Notes: generated by a model not told the origin, from the sequence alone. A DNA stretch of 64,000 nt from Hoplostethus atlanticus (GCA_034670405.1 JAXDDX010000072.1:2169001-2233000), one strand, 5' to 3'; counted from the first letter of the stretch, positions 13,121-27,188 are shown. Program-made: numbers and translations.

Positions 13121-14140
13121 CTAATGTGACTTCCAGACCGAGACATTAGAGCTGCCTTGGTTCTAGTCTGTGACGCACTGCAACCATAGATTTATACTAG
13201 GTTGACGTCAGCGTCCCTCACACACTTCCCGGTAGGAAAGGTAAGCCTGCAGTGTGTGTGTGTGTGTGTGTGTGTGCAGTGATTTGCAGCCCAGCTGAGA
13301 TGCGACTGATTGTCCTGCGTCTCTCTGAGCTGCGGATCTCAGGTATTCACCCCGTTGCCTGCGGCATTAAGTTGAAACATCTGCACCAGTTGTGACTGTA
13401 TAGAGAAACAACGTGCACGTACAGAAACGCACGAACATCTGATACACACAAAACACACGTAGGGATTCGAGCAAACAGGACCAGCTGGAGAAACCTCAAT
13501 TTCAACGTGGGTATTTTCCATTTCCCTCATCCCCTGGTGAAGTCCAGGTTTTTATACCACATGGTTGCAGAGTACATTAGTACATTATACCAAATTGGAG
13601 AGGGGTGGTCTGGGGGGGGGGCGAGATTTCCTATCCCACCTAATTTGTAATCCTGGATTCTGTCTGCTGAACCCGTCCCATATGGGGAACAGGCACAGGC
13701 CAGATTAAAAAACACACACACACGAGACAGAGTGATCGCGCTCGCTACCGGATTTAGTTGGAAAGCAACTTTGTGTCCTCGGTGGTGGAGCTGAGGCACT
13801 GCAGCGCCGGTTGTCATGTAGCCAGCAGGAGGTCCGGGATCCAGAGGAATTCCGCCCTGTCCTCATCCACATTCTGGGGCTTGTTGGCGTTGACACGACT
13901 GAACTTGAAAAAGCGGAGAAAAAAGAAAAAAAAAGTTCAAAGTATTTTGGTTTGTGGGCTTGAGATTTTCGCTTTTACTTTGAAGTGAACGGGCAGTTAC
14001 GGGCAGATCGTAAGCCCATTAGAAGCACAGATACACTTTTCCTGCAATGCAATCATCAGCAAAAAACATCTCTATTTTGAGACGCCTATTTTCTCCAGGG
14101 AAGTTCAGGTGGCAGGTATGGGTGCTGGAAATTTGGATAT

Positions 14141-14172
14141 CGAAGTCAAACAATTGAAGTTGTTTGACTTCG
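14141..14172. repeat. Perfect 13-bp hairpin
   Basis: Arm CGAAGTCAAACAA at 14141-14153, loop TTGAAG, arm TTGTTTGACTTCG at 14160-14172. All 13 pairs match. Confidence 0.9.
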
Positions 14173-14808
14173 TCAGTGCGCCAAGTTGCCTTGTGCAGTC
14201 ATTAATTGTACAGTTGCCCAATAAAGCATTCAACCGCCCTAATATTATTCTATCATGCTCTGATTCTAGTTATTATAATGCGCTCATGAGCTCTTATAAT
14301 GCCTCAAGCAAAGTGTGGCCATGTTTTGCAACAGATGCATCCTCAAAGTAAAGGTTAGGTGGATTCTGGCAACGAACCGGAAAATTGCGTCCACTCCAGG
14401 TCTGGCGTTTGACCCCCTAAAAGTTGCAGCTGTCAACTGATGGTTGCTGATGGAAAACACGCCGCATTCCGAGTCAACGCAACGGCACTTTTAAGAGGAC
14501 ATGTCAGGTGAAGCCTCATCTCGGTCGGCTTTGACTCCGTCGACCTTTACGCGCCCCACCGGGAATCATTTTCAGTCCCAGTTCAAAGACAGTTCCCGTC
14601 TCGGGGGGTAGAAAATCACTGAGGTTGCCAGGTTGGGTTAAATGCCCCAACCTCCCAACCCCGTTCCACCGGGGAGGGAGTGAGTTACGATCTGTAAATA
14701 GAGAGGGGAAAGCAGTAGGGTTGCCAGGTCGTGGCAACACGTGGCACACTTTGACCTTGCAGCACAGTGGCGTACTTTAGAAGGAAGCGATCATGTCTAT
14801 GCACTCTC

Positions 14809-14878
14809 ATGCACGTGGACGTACATGAACACACACACATGCACGTGGATGTACATGAACACACACACACATGCACGT
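14809..14878. repeat. 32-34 bp tandem duplication
   Basis: ATGCACGTGGAYGTACATGA followed by (AC)n occurs twice, then a third partial ATGCACGTG. Small tandem array. Confidence 0.85.
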
Positions 14879-14973
14879 GCACTCCAAACACACACCCAAA
14901 TCCAGATCCACATCCAATCCGGAACCCCCTCCCTTTTGAGTTTCTCCACCCTGTTTTGCTTGGGAATGGGTAG

Positions 14974-15005
14974 GTGTGCGTGTGTGTGTGTGTGTGTGCG
15001 TGTGT

Positions 15006-15046
<41 letters not shown>

Positions 15047-15153
15047 GCCTTGCGTGCTGAGAGGTGGGCAGGTTAGCTGCTGTTTTGACAGGCGTGCCTT
15101 GAATACCAGTCTTTTCTGGAAGGGGGAAACACACAGAATCAAAACAGGCTGGC

Positions 15154-15221
<68 letters not shown>

Positions 15222-15238
15222 ACACACACACACACACT
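14974..15238. repeat. Facing (TG)n and (CA)n arrays
   Basis: (TG)n 14974-15045 and (CA)n 15157-15238 are complementary in one strand with ~110 bp between them, so ssDNA or RNA could form a ~70-bp stem. Confidence 0.95.
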
Positions 15239-15823
15239 CCTTTTCCTACCTTTTTTTCCTAGAAGCTTGTACACACACAGACTCACGGCATATGGCCTTA
15301 GTCAGAGTTAGTCTTAGTCCACATTGCTGACCTGCTAGCCCATTGACTGGTGTTAGTGGGTGGGTGGGGGGGTGTAATTAGCTATCCCACAATGCACTGC
15401 TCCAGTACTTAGCCCAGACACCCGCGGTAACCCCCGTGGCAGCACACTGGGTATTCATCCCAGAGACAAATACTCTTTCATACACACTCACACAGACACA
15501 CTCTTGCAAACACAACCTCCAGTGTTGCTCTCCTCCTCCCCCCCCTTCCTCCCCCTTCTTCTTCTCCCCCTTCTTAATTATATATGAATGAATGAATGAA
15601 AATGAATCGAGGGACGGAGGTGGGACATAGTTTGGGATAATTCGACTTCAATCTGAAAGGTCATAAAAACAACGACTCATTTTTTTGATGGGTGACTCTT
15701 AATATCTCCACGGAAACTTTGTTGCTCAACTCGTTGCTGGGAAAAGTCACAATATTAATGTTACTACTACATTTTTTGGGTCAGATTCATCAACAGAAGA
15801 TTGGTGCTGGATATTCTCATCCG

Positions 15824-15825
<2 letters not shown>

Positions 15826-15878
<53 letters not shown>

Positions 15879-15880
15879 AC
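15826..15880. repeat. (CA)n array
   Basis: Near-perfect CA run with one T interruption. Confidence 0.95.
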
Positions 15881-18678
15881 TCAGTCAATCCCACCTCAAG
15901 CCCGCTCCATCTCCGTGCTGTCACGCCGTCAGTTTGACAGTGTGTTTGTCAGTTTGGTGTGACCCCGCATCTCTGGTTTCCCATCAGCCCCTGACAGCAT
16001 CGCAACTCCACCAGCAACTCTCTGTGTTAAAAAGAGGACAAGGCTCCTCTTGTCCCAAACCAAAAGCTATGTGTCTTAATTCAATAAGGCAAACTGGGAT
16101 GAGGAGAAAGGGGGGGGGAGAAAAGGTTGTTTTTTTCCACCTCTGCTTCCAGACATGTGACTGTATCTTGGTCAACTTGGTGTTGGCCTGGTTCGGTGTT
16201 GCCCTGCAAAAAGCGGTTGAACCCCATACCTCCTGTAGAGATGTTTCCACAGGGGTGCACCAGCAAGGTCATATTGTTGATGAAAGAGGGTTAAGTTGAT
16301 CATCTTGACCTTATCACGCGCTCTTTGGTTAAGACTTTTCCGCGCCACACGGGAGGGTCTCAGCACGTGGCGATGTCGTGACGTCACCAGGGGTGGAAGG
16401 AGCACCGAAATATCCAGATCAAGTGGAAGTGCTGTTATGTCGCAGAACTGGTGCTTACCTGCGGACAAAAGAGAACGTATAGTTGCACGTGATCGTTCCA
16501 AAAAAGAATGAGAGGACCCAGTTCAAACACGAGTCGTCAAGTTGAAAACAAAGAAAAGAAAGTGAAGCATGAAGCAACGCAAGTGGATGTAAAAGCACTA
16601 ACTCAAAACGTGCAAGTGCACAAAAATGCTATGCAATTCACCCGTTGATGTCCTGGAAGGAACTTTAGCTTATAGCCAGAGTTGAACCGAGATAGTGTGT
16701 GTGTGCATGTGTGTGTGTGTGTGTGTGCGTGTACTCAGCAGGGTGTCTCAGTAACATGACAGGTTGATGGCCCGACCGGTGCCAAGCGAAAGGCTCCAAG
16801 TTATTGCAGTGTCTCGATGACTAGTCAGATTGAATCTCAGCCACGGGGGCCAAGCGCTGATGTCAGTGTTGAGCCGAGCCAACGCACTCCTAGATATGAG
16901 ATTTCACCAGAATCGTCTGTGTGATGCGCACACACACACACACACACACACATAAGAACACACAGCTTACACTTGGCCTAGAGACAACAACACGTCACAT
17001 CCATCAACACACACACCCTCCTCCACATGGCCTCTCCATCATTTCACCGTGATAAGAGTCTGATAGCTGGACCCAGCATCCCTCCCACTGGATTTTTTTG
17101 GGACCGCAATTAACCCAACATCACATAGACCTGCTGCACCGCAGTTCCCGTGTACCGCTGGTGTTTGTCTCCGCTCGGTTTTCCTGGCCCGACAAAGTGA
17201 GTTTTAATCGGAGATCGGATCCGGAGGGCTTTTGGGTTCCGCTTGTTTTGACTGGCTTGTCTGAAGAAATTGACTGACCGCAGTCTGTGTGTGTGAGTGT
17301 GTGTGTCCAATACTGGTGGTATGTTCAATGTGCAATGTTGACTCGTGCAGTTTTAATTACACATGGTTTATTTTGCCACGTGTTAGTTTACACATGGTAA
17401 ATTGCATTCAAATGGTTAAAAAAAACAACAGTCTTTTGCAATTTCTACAGGAACTGAAGACCTTCTTCTACTGTAGCACTCTACTGTATAGGCCACGGCT
17501 TGGCTTTTTTTGTTACCCTTTCCGGATGTTAAACCACATAAGAGTGAGAGAGAAAGAAAGAGAGCGAGAGGGAGGGAGGCCCGCTTCCCTAATTACCCTC
17601 CATTACCATAAGCTGCCGATTACCCCCATCCCCGGGGGCAAGAAAAGAGCCAGCGTGAGTTCAATATCCCATCTGCCGTCAGAGGAGGAGGAGGTGGTGG
17701 TGGTGGTGGTGGGGGGTTAGGCCAGGGCTACCCGATGCTGCGTGTTACATTTTTTTTTTTCTTCCCCTCGACTGCACTTTTTCAGTCAAGAACACGAGGC
17801 TGAGGGAGCAGGGTGGGGTGGGGAGACAGAACAACGTCCCGGCTCACCTTTCAGTACGAACAGGCCCCTAAGGAAAAAAATCACTGTAATGTTCCTGCTC
17901 AAGAATGAGTTTCAAGTAACTCTGTTGTACTTTATTGTATATTTTTATCTGCTGTAGTATTATTGTAGGATTTTCTGTGATATGCATCGGGGTCATAAGG
18001 GTCTGCCCTCTGTAGCCTTTTACTGTCCCCCCTGTCAGAACCCTGACAAGCTGCAGAAACAAGCAGAGGAGGAGGAGGAGGGAAAGGGAAAGAGGAGGAG
18101 TAATGCGGCTTTCATGTGCTCCTTGTAAATTCCTAAATTCCAGGGAAATTGTGACTCGTCGCGCATTCAGGTGCTTCTGGCGGGAAATAATAACAAAACA
18201 GACACTACGAAAGTGTTTTTTGAAAATTTTAGATATCAAGCAGCAAAGATGCTTTGCGCTGCAGCAGCAGAATGCAGAGGGCGAAATGTGTATGAGGCAT
18301 GTATTTTATGTTCATATTTATTATGGTACTATTAATCTAATATAATATTCAGATATTTATTCTTAATATTATTTATTATTTAAACAATTAAGTAATATTA
18401 GTAAGTATAGTATATAGTATAGTATATATACATATATATAGTATATCTTATTTATTATTATTGAATACTTAAAGTTATTGTTAAGATATTCTTAAATAAA
18501 TACTGAAAATGGAAATACACAACAATGCTAATTATTAAAAAAAACTAAAAAAAACAAAACAGTATAATGAAATACATCATTTTTGCAACTTTGACACGTG
18601 CTTCAGGTGGGCACCATTCGGAATTGCGATATTTCCGACGGCACTTAAAGGCAGCATACTATCCATGCAGGCAGTTTG

Positions 18679-18698
18679 AGAGAAAGAGAGAGAGACGT

Positions 18699-18735
<37 letters not shown>

Positions 18736-18755
18736 GGGAGAGAGAGAGAGAGAGG
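18679..18755. repeat. (GA)n array upstream of candidate first exon
   Basis: Interrupted GA run, followed to ~18810 by purine-rich GGAGG units. It lies directly 5' of the candidate afap1 leader and could act as a GAGA-type or triplex-prone element; this is inference. Confidence 0.9.
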
Positions 18756-18839
18756 AGGGAGGAGGTAGGAGGAAGGAAGGGAAAAGGAAAGAGGAGGAGG
18801 AGAAAGATCCGGAGAAAAAGTTTGAAAGACGAAGGGGAG

Positions 18840-19059
18840 ACATTTCACTGGCCGGCTCGGTAGAAAAGGAATAACTGGGAGGTTGAATCAGGAGGACTGT
18901 GAAGCGGCACGAAGTCTCTCTGGCAGGGAAACCGGGCGGATTATACTGCTACCGGGGAGCCGTCGGGCACGCGCCTGCTCCTGTGCGCATCGACGAGCGG
19001 ATTAGATGAGTTTGATTCCACGATGAGGAGCGACCCTATTCTGTTCACTTCCAGCAGGG
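18840..19059 (+). promoter_or_regulatory. afap1: Candidate afap1 first exon (5' UTR) and core promoter region
   Basis: A GC-rich, CpG-containing block stands out in AT-rich surroundings and ends in CAGCAGGG|GTGAGT, a near-perfect donor at 19060. A (GA)n block lies directly upstream. The first coding exon at 28980 has only 2 nt of UTR, so an upstream exon must exist, and this is the best candidate I see. The transcription start and upstream border are not visible. It could belong to another transcript; RNA data are needed. Confidence 0.45.
19006..19026 (+). promoter_or_regulatory. Six-codon upstream ORF in the candidate first exon
   Basis: ATG at 19006 reads six codons and stops at TGA 19024-19026, overlapping the next ATG at 19023. 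If this exon is the afap1 leader, the small ORF could lower or redirect translation starts downstream. Seen directly in sequence; function is inferred. Confidence 0.3.
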
Positions 19060-21424
19060 GTGAGTGTCTTTTCGCGAAATATCCCTAAAGTATTCCTATA
19101 ATATTCCAATAGGGGCTTAAAGTGTGCCTGCAGTACTCAATAGTGAGTTCACGATGACTTTATAGGACTTTATAGTATTTGATCTCATATAGTATCAGTA
19201 TAATATTAAAGTGTGTCTCTGGTACTCAACAGTGAAATATTCCTATAATATTCCACTATACGTTTTGCCGTATATACTATATTTGTATAGTATCCTTGCA
19301 AGATGTGTTATAGAGCTGCTATAGTTCATACTTGGAAGGTGGATAGTAGAAATGGTCTCTTTGGGAATGAGCCTGATTGTGCTTAGACTTGCATCATCAC
19401 ATTTTGGCAAACACACATACGCACGCACGCGCGCACGTTGCATTAGTGTACTTTAACTTTGGAGACACATTTCATATAGTTGAGAAAGAGAGAGTGAGAG
19501 AGAGAGAGGGTGAGTGAGTGAGAGGGAGAGAGGGAGAGAGAGACTGTGGAAAGACTGCTGGCTCCTGACAGTGTCATTAGGGTTGTGGTTGGTTGTCAAG
19601 TGTCGATCTCCTGTATGGAGAGAACCTCACGCCAAACTCCATTCAATAATCTGGCAATTTAACGTGGCTTTGCTTACTGCGAAAATACTCTACATGCCGC
19701 ATAAAATGTAACTCCCGAACTTTTCTGAATGTGTACATGCATCCAGTACACCAAGCAGCAACTTGAACAGTTGGTTCACGGTGCTCGCTGGGACCGAAAC
19801 TTGACATTTTAGTGAAATAAGCGCTGCCTGGTGCATTGTATGTCATGTTGTATGTCAAGTCATGTTATGTACTGTTATGTGCTGATATGCAATTCAACTG
19901 CCACATTTAACATGACATTCTGTCCCATAGAAAGACAGAAACAAAAGGCAAAACAAACAATTAATGTTAAAATTCACGTTACTGTTGAGGCTGTCATACA
20001 TAGACTGTCATAGACTGTCATAGATTTTGTCATAGATTTTCTTGTACAACATCATTGCCTTTCCCGTCTCACGTATTTTGTTACATTTTGATAAACAAAT
20101 GCATGACTGTTAATTAAAATCCACTTGTCTTTAACCGCTAAAATGCTAACTGGCTAGCAAAACAGCTAGCAAAAGCCTGTTGTGTATTGGGATGTAAGCA
20201 TATATTTTACGTGCATAAAATCACTTTTTTTAGGGTTTTGTGTATTAATAGTACTGAAAGGTGCATAGCAACTCTTTAACATTCTCAAAATTTGCTGCAT
20301 GAAGGCGACAAAGACTCTGAGAAAGTTAGCGGGCGTTAACGGTATCGTTTTATCTTTTTGACTTTGCAACTATGCAACAAAATTCTCAGCCTCTTGGCAT
20401 GTTGTGACCCTGAAAAAAGTCACTTTTTCATGACCGTGTCGTTCTCTGACCACAGAAGCAGAAAGATATGTCAACGACAACACTTATTATGCTACACATT
20501 TCACTGAAACTCAAAGTAAGTGACGACACACTTACTTGTTGGAGTTGGAGGTGATGGAAAGTGTTTTCTTAACTTTGCCTTCCCCTAGCTTCCGGGATGG
20601 AACTACACTCCATACTGTACAGGCTTGGCTGACCCCCTTACTGTATAAACATGGTGGCTTTGCTATGCTGATGATTTTTTTCTCCCATATGGCATAGTTT
20701 TGAAATGATAAAAACTCTGACACTGCACTTTTTACACTTGCTAGCCTCCAAAGTTGGCATGTAGCAAAGGGTAACCCAACCTATACTCAGTTTGCCCACC
20801 TTGGATTAGAGTTCATCCACCTTCTTAGGATGTCATAAATCTTTATGATGTATATTAATAGCACAACTTGTAGTAAGTAGTGTGAAACTCATGTAACTCA
20901 TATAAGGATAGGGTCTTTTAAGGGAAGGAAGCATAAATTCTTGCTTTTCAGTTTGTTTTTGCAAGTAATGGTGGTCATTTGATGAGCAACGCCTGGAGTT
21001 CACTGACCTCTTTATTTACCACAGCATCGCCGTCCCACAGTAATTTGAAACAGAGCTTTTCAACAAAGCAGCTTATTTTCCGTCATATTTCCGAACTCGA
21101 GTTAAAGCTGCCAGTTACACAGTCCAGGTCAGCCTTGGGGTAACTCCAGAATGCAGCCGGAGGTTTCCTAACACGATACCCGAATGACAACACAAGTGCT
21201 CCGTATCTGTAGTTTCTCTTCGTCGTCGCCGTGAATGCAGCCCTACAATAACAGGACCTCTGCTGGCAGCTGCCGGGGTATCAGGTAGCCGGCGATGCTT
21301 CTCTGCCCGGGCGTTCGCCGAGGTCCTGACAGACACCCATTGTGTGGAAGGTTGTAATCACATCTCAGCGGCACACGAGAATGTAGCAGAGTGTGCTTTG
21401 GCCTGGGGGGGCGAGGCTTTCGGA

Positions 21425-21663
21425 CTTGGGTTAGACCGATATCGGTTTTGGAAGGCCGATACCCAGGTATGCCGCGGATGGTGAACCCACCTGAACCTTG
21501 CAGAATTGGGTTTGCCCACTGTGTTGGGCTGATAGGAAACTTCAGGAGGTAAAGTCATAGTACGTACTCAAACTGCATCATATCCATCATATTGCGTACT
21601 GACTGGCCGGTATCTGCTTTTAATAACTGGCCAATATCAGCAAAGGGTCAGTATAACCCTACA
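21425..21663. mobile_element. Degenerate MITE with GATATCGG motifs
   Basis: The left end GGGTTAGACCGATATCGG and the reverse complement of the right end (GTAGGGTTATACTGACCC) are partly similar, suggesting terminal inverted repeats. Related motifs occur at 2325-2372 and 57797-57845. No coding capacity. Confidence 0.4.
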
Positions 21664-24600
21664 CTGGACCTGAGTTTGCTTTCCCCTCACGGTTGACCCC
21701 GACCGACAGGGGTCGGCTTGGAACACAGCACTGAGTTTGGCAGGGATAGGGGTCCCCTTTCGAGCGAGTCCCCATTCAAGCTCCATCGCACTTATGAGGT
21801 GCCATGTTCGGGGGGCAAAAACGCACCAAGTGTTGAAGTGTTTATGACCGCTTATTATTGCGACTTTCCTCACGGAAACCCCCCGACTTGACGCGCAATT
21901 AATCGGCGTTGGGTTAGCGTGTGTGTGATGTGGGCAGAACGGGTACACGGTGTCACCGTTCTGGCCCACTTGGCCCATTTGGTTCTGCTTTAGAGTAAAG
22001 GGGGGTCAGTTTCACCCTCCCCCATTCCCCCCCCCCCCACCACCAATGATGATTGAAGTTTAAAAGCTTTCATGTGTCAGAGAGAACCCCTCTTTTTTTT
22101 CAGCGGCAGGGGGCGGGGAGGCAGGGGGTGGACGTGGAGAGGAGCGATGAAGAGAAATTAGTTTGTAATCTCCTGCCTCCTTCCCTCCAAAGCCGGGCCT
22201 GTCAAGTGAGCTGGCATGCGGGAACAGAGACTTCAATTTCTGGGCCGACTAATCACAGCCCTCCCGCCCCCCCAAGTGTCAATATCCATCTGGAAAAACA
22301 CAGGGAGAGGGATCGGCATCGCGAGCCAAGCTCAAGCGCGTCGCAGAAGACCCCGGTGCACGCCCAATAGCGCAGTTTCATACGGCTTAAACGCGACTGG
22401 CGCGAAGCCCGCCGATTTAACGTCGTCAACCGAGCGTTTACCTTTGGAGTCCTGCCCCGAAAATGTACAACTTTGAACAGTTGAAATGCTCTTATTCAGC
22501 CTTGGCATCGATGGCTACATCGGTAATTGGGGTCCATTAAGTGAGGATCATTTCTGACGAGCCTCACCGGGCGTCCTTTAATAGGCTTATTGTCGTAATA
22601 GGATGAGCCTGTTAGCTTGTTTGTCCCGTCTGTCTGTCTTGGACAAAGCTTTCGGGATTACACGATTGAAGCGCCGTTGGTGGCGTGCCATGATGAGGGT
22701 GTGGTGTAGCTGACATCCTCTTGCTGTGGATGTCACAGCAAGAGGCCTGGTAGATTAAAGGTGGTCCTCCTTCAAAGGAAACAACAACAACAACAAATTA
22801 AGGACTAAGCACCGAGGAAGTGGTTTGGACGGACGGACGGATGGATGTGCATGCGAGTGTGCGATCTGTCTGTGTGTGACGATGTTTTTGCGTGTGTTCA
22901 TGTGTTTTATTTTGGGTTGATGTGTATTGTGGGTTGCGTGTGTGCATGGCGTGTATGTGGATGCACTTGTCTGCCTGTTTGGCCACACCATGGCACACAC
23001 ACAGATGCCCATATGGGTGTGTCTGGTGATGATGATGATGATGATGGAAGGGGGGGGCATTTTTTTTCCCTCTTGCTTGGCGGTCTGCCATTGTGGGCAG
23101 GGTACGGTATAATGGGGGTGGGGTGGGGTAGGGTGGGGGGCTTCTAGTCTGGTTTTGGAGCTGTCAGTCACAGGGTAGTCTGGGCTCTTTGAGCATCAGA
23201 GCAGAAGATCCCTTGGCACAGGGCCATAAGACAGACTGGTGGGCCCGCCGCATCCCTGCGCGATGTACGCTTTCCCATGGGTGCGTGCTCGCATGGGTTG
23301 GGCTCACACTTAATGCACTGATTGCTTTCTGATGGAAACTCGTCATTTCAAACGAGAGAATCCCTTTACCACTGCGTCATGCTCTTGCAGATGCATTTCA
23401 CCAGTGAATCAGATCAGATCGGATCAGACTGCAACCGGTAGTCTGATCCGTTTCAACACGTTTGGGGCGCGAGGACTTTGGAGCAATGCAAGTATCGGGA
23501 GTGTAATATTCAGTAAGTTGCTGATCCTGTATCATTCACCCATTAGGTTTCCAGCGATAGGCCTGTGGTTGCGCCGTATCCTTGTGAGACTTCTGGAGCC
23601 CCGGTTTAAGTCTGGGTTGGGTCGGCGTGTCAACACTGGGCGAATGAGTCATCGTTTTTGGCTTACTGGGTCTTATTAAAAAGATGTGTGCAATGTGACA
23701 CCCGTTTTCTCACACCATTCCCAGTCCATCTGAGGAAGCCACATCTCTTCCATCCTCCCAGAAGATTCAATGCTGAAGTTGGAGCTTCTGAGCATCTCCC
23801 TTCCACCCCTCCACCCCATTTCCCTCTCCTTCCCCTGTGGTTTGAAGCCGAGTGCCCTCTAATTATCCTTTTAAAAAGAGATACCAATGAGAGCATCATC
23901 ACTCTCCCCATACAGTATCTGTTTTTCTTTTCCCTAAACCTCCATCAGCGCTACCCTATCCCTCCATCTCTTGCCTCCTCTCCCCTCCTTCCTCTCTCAG
24001 ATCAGGGTTTTCGCAGATGTCTGTTTGCGGTCGCAGCAACATCTGCTCGTACAGTAAACCACCTGTACACTACGATAGCAATCACTCTGCTCTGTGATGT
24101 TCGGTTGGCATGTCCAACGGAACGAAGAAAACACACAAACCTCATAATTACAGACCTGATAAGTAGAGAGCGAGAGAGAGAGAGAGAGAGAGCGACGGCT
24201 TGTCTTTCATCATAAACTAATGCAGCGTCGCCCATCTTTTGATCTGACCATACGTCTCCCCCTCTTTCTTGGCATGCGTCCAGCGCCGGCGTTTACGGAC
24301 CGTGAATGCGACCTTCACGACCGGGTTACGACTTACATGATGTTCACGGCTTTTATAGGCCGAAAAACGACCACAGCGTAAGGCGGTCGTCGATACAGGA
24401 ATAGGATGTATAGCGGGGACAAGAACTTTCCGGCATTCTCAAAATCCGAATTAGGTGTGGTCATCGAGAACCTTACCTTTTTCATGTTGTCACTTAAATT
24501 GATGGACCCTTTTTAAAACCTGTTCTATCATTTTTGATACATTTTTGGCGACGGATGGGGGGGCAGTAACCATGACGATGCAAGACCGTAAACCAACCCC

Positions 24601-25827
24601 ACTTAACAATGCCGTCGTCTTTCTGTAACACTTCACCCGCGATGCGATCACGCTCTCTTGATCGATGGCTTCGTCTGACCGAGCTGTGATTGGGTCATTA
24701 GGCGATTCAGGTCTCGCCTATTGGTTGAGCCAACAGTCCATTAAGCCCTGGGGGCGGATCCATCATCAGCAACTGTAGTTATTCAGAATAGGTGAACAGA
24801 TAGAACAGTGCGGTAGGTTAGGCTTAATGAAATCAGTAGCATTTAGCGTGCGTACTGACATACTGTCTTGCAGCCGGTGATACTTCCTGCTTCAGATTTG
24901 GGTTTGAAGCTGCACTGTTTGCAATAACGTGATGTAGTCCACTAATTATGTTGCACGAAATTACCCATCTTAACAAATCATTTAGTCTGATATTGAGGCT
25001 TAAAATCCAATTTTTCTGAAAGCAAGCGGAGAAATCCGCCAACGAGGAAATAATTCAGTTTTCTCAATGCCAGTGGAGCGATCGGCCCTTTTCTGCCCTT
25101 GAAGGTCCTTTTTTTTTTTTTTTCGAACAAATTCCTCAAGTGAAGCTGCAGCAACGTTTTTTTTTTTTTGCAGTGCAGCTGAACCATTTACCTCCGAGTT
25201 AATTTTGGGCATCGACAGCTTTTAGTCCGGGCCAAGACTCGGGAGACGTTTATGATCTCCGTAAACCCCTCACTTAGCCAAGCGAGCTGACTGAGAACCC
25301 ATTATTATTTACAACAGCGGCCCGGGTTTATGATGTTGATGATGATGATGATGGTCTGTAATTAGAATGAACGGGACACATTTTCTCAAGGGAAAGGCCA
25401 AGGGCTTAACTCTGCGAGAGAAATTGGCTTTATTTTAATGGTGTGTGTGTGTGTGTGACGGCATAACCGCTGATATTTGCTGTTCAAATGATGACACAGT
25501 GTCTCTTAAACTATGTGTTTGTGTGTGTGTATCTGTGTGTTTGTATATGTGTGTCAGAGACAGATCCTGACTTGAAAGCTTCCCAGACTAAACACATCCC
25601 AGAAGTTGTTACAGACACTGTTCGTAACAAGAAACAGGCACCTGAAACAAGCACACACACACACACACACACACAAAAGGGATTGCATCTGTCAGTGCGC
25701 CGTCAATCACAACACCTGTATTCCGGGAAGGAGGCAGAAGTCCCGCCTCCCTCTAATCTGGCAAGTTCGCGATGGTTCACAGGTTCTCAAGGTCTCCTCT
25801 AGACCCAAACATGACCCCATTCCCTCT

Positions 25828-25830
25828 CAC

Positions 25831-25890
<60 letters not shown>
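25828..25890. repeat. (CA)n array
   Basis: CA run of about 31 units with one G near the start. Confidence 0.95.
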
Positions 25891-25894
<4 letters not shown>

Positions 25895-27188
25895 CCAGGA
25901 AAGCCCCCTGAGATCCGGTAAGTGTGAATAGTGTGAATGCCTCACGGGGAAAACATCCCACAAACTTGCCTAGGTGTTATATGTGGGTTTGTGAGTGTGT
26001 GTGTGTGTGTGTAGAGGGGTTAGAGGGATTATTTAGTTACTGCAATAATACATTTCACATACAGTATAACTCAAAGAAAATGTACAAAAAATGGCCAGTG
26101 CATTTGTACAGTATCCAAAATATACAAAGAACGCTACATGCACAAATACATTTTGTGTGAGAAGAAATAAAGGGGGGAGGAAAGATAGATGGAGAGAGAA
26201 CAATAAAGAGCAAGTGGGAGTGAATGATTGAGAGAGAGGGGGAGGAGGGGGTGAGGGAATTGAGAAAATGGGATTGAAGGAGGGAGTCGGAGGATGGGCA
26301 GAGAGAAAGGAAGAAAGAGGTTTTTTTTGAAGGAAGGAGTGGGTGGTTTGTTTGCACAGCGAGGTATTTTTGTTCCTGCTCGCCCCCGGGCCTTGTTTGA
26401 GGGTGGTCCACCTCGCTCCACGCCACCTAATTTCCCCCTTCCCAATCTTCGGTTGATCTGGAGAGCTTGCTTTAGGTTTTTTAACGACACACACACACAC
26501 ACACACACAGGTTTTTTTGACCACCCCGGAGGAGTTGCACCAAGAAACCGTGTAAACAGTAAATGGAGCACTAAAGAGTCCTTGGCCCTGTCTCGGTTGT
26601 AATATAAAAACAGGCAGGAGACCAGCGGCGTGTGTGTCATACTTCAAATGCACGGTGAAGCAAGATTTGTCAGAGTAGTTTGGCTGCACAGTGGAGAAAT
26701 TAGAGGGTCTCTAGTTTGTGCAATCGGCCCGCTTCAGATAGAAAGCAGCAGTGATGTCTCCATGGCAAGTCAAGAGAACTTTAAAGGGGCAATAGATGTG
26801 TTTTCTACTGCCCCATAGCACAAACTGACTGTTTGTGGAAAGTGTGCTTTTTTTTGGATTTCCTTCGCTTGTCATTGTCAGCTTGTCAATTTCTTATTTA
26901 TTTTTTCTTCTTTTTTATTTCCATTTTTTCTCATTTTTTCTTTCTTTTTGGAAGCATCATAATTGGTATGAAACCCAGCTAGTGACTTTTAGCTGACCCT
27001 GTCTTTCTGCCTCTTCTGCATGTCTGCTGTTCTTTTTCACCTTCCTGGTCCTCTCTCCCTCTCTCTCTCATTCTCAACCCTATTGAGCTCGAACCCACCT
27101 TTTACTCACTCTCTCATACTCACTTAATGCCTGATTGGCCTCTAAAACCACCCCGGCTCTTTCTATTGACGTCTCCATACCTCCCTGG

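Larger units (their letters stand above)
1..18678. other. Upstream region, no gene recognised
   Basis: I found no conserved protein, no exon chain and no intact RNA gene. The longer open frames are in simple repeats or the 45-bp minisatellite. The content is (CA)n/(TG)n and (GA)n arrays, an inverted repeat, short tandem arrays, one SINE fragment and degenerate MITE-like pieces. 576-662 has the ATATATCGCCCAGCCCTA end typical of degenerate fish hAT-type repeats. Confidence 0.6.

Noticed and set aside
14685..15286. Overlapping frames of 159-182 codons on the - strand
   Set aside because: Made of (TG)n/(CA)n translations (Cys-Val, His-Thr).
26033..26689. 218-codon frame on the - strand
   Set aside because: Low-complexity Pro/Ser sequence from purine-rich DNA and a (CA)n; no family recognised.
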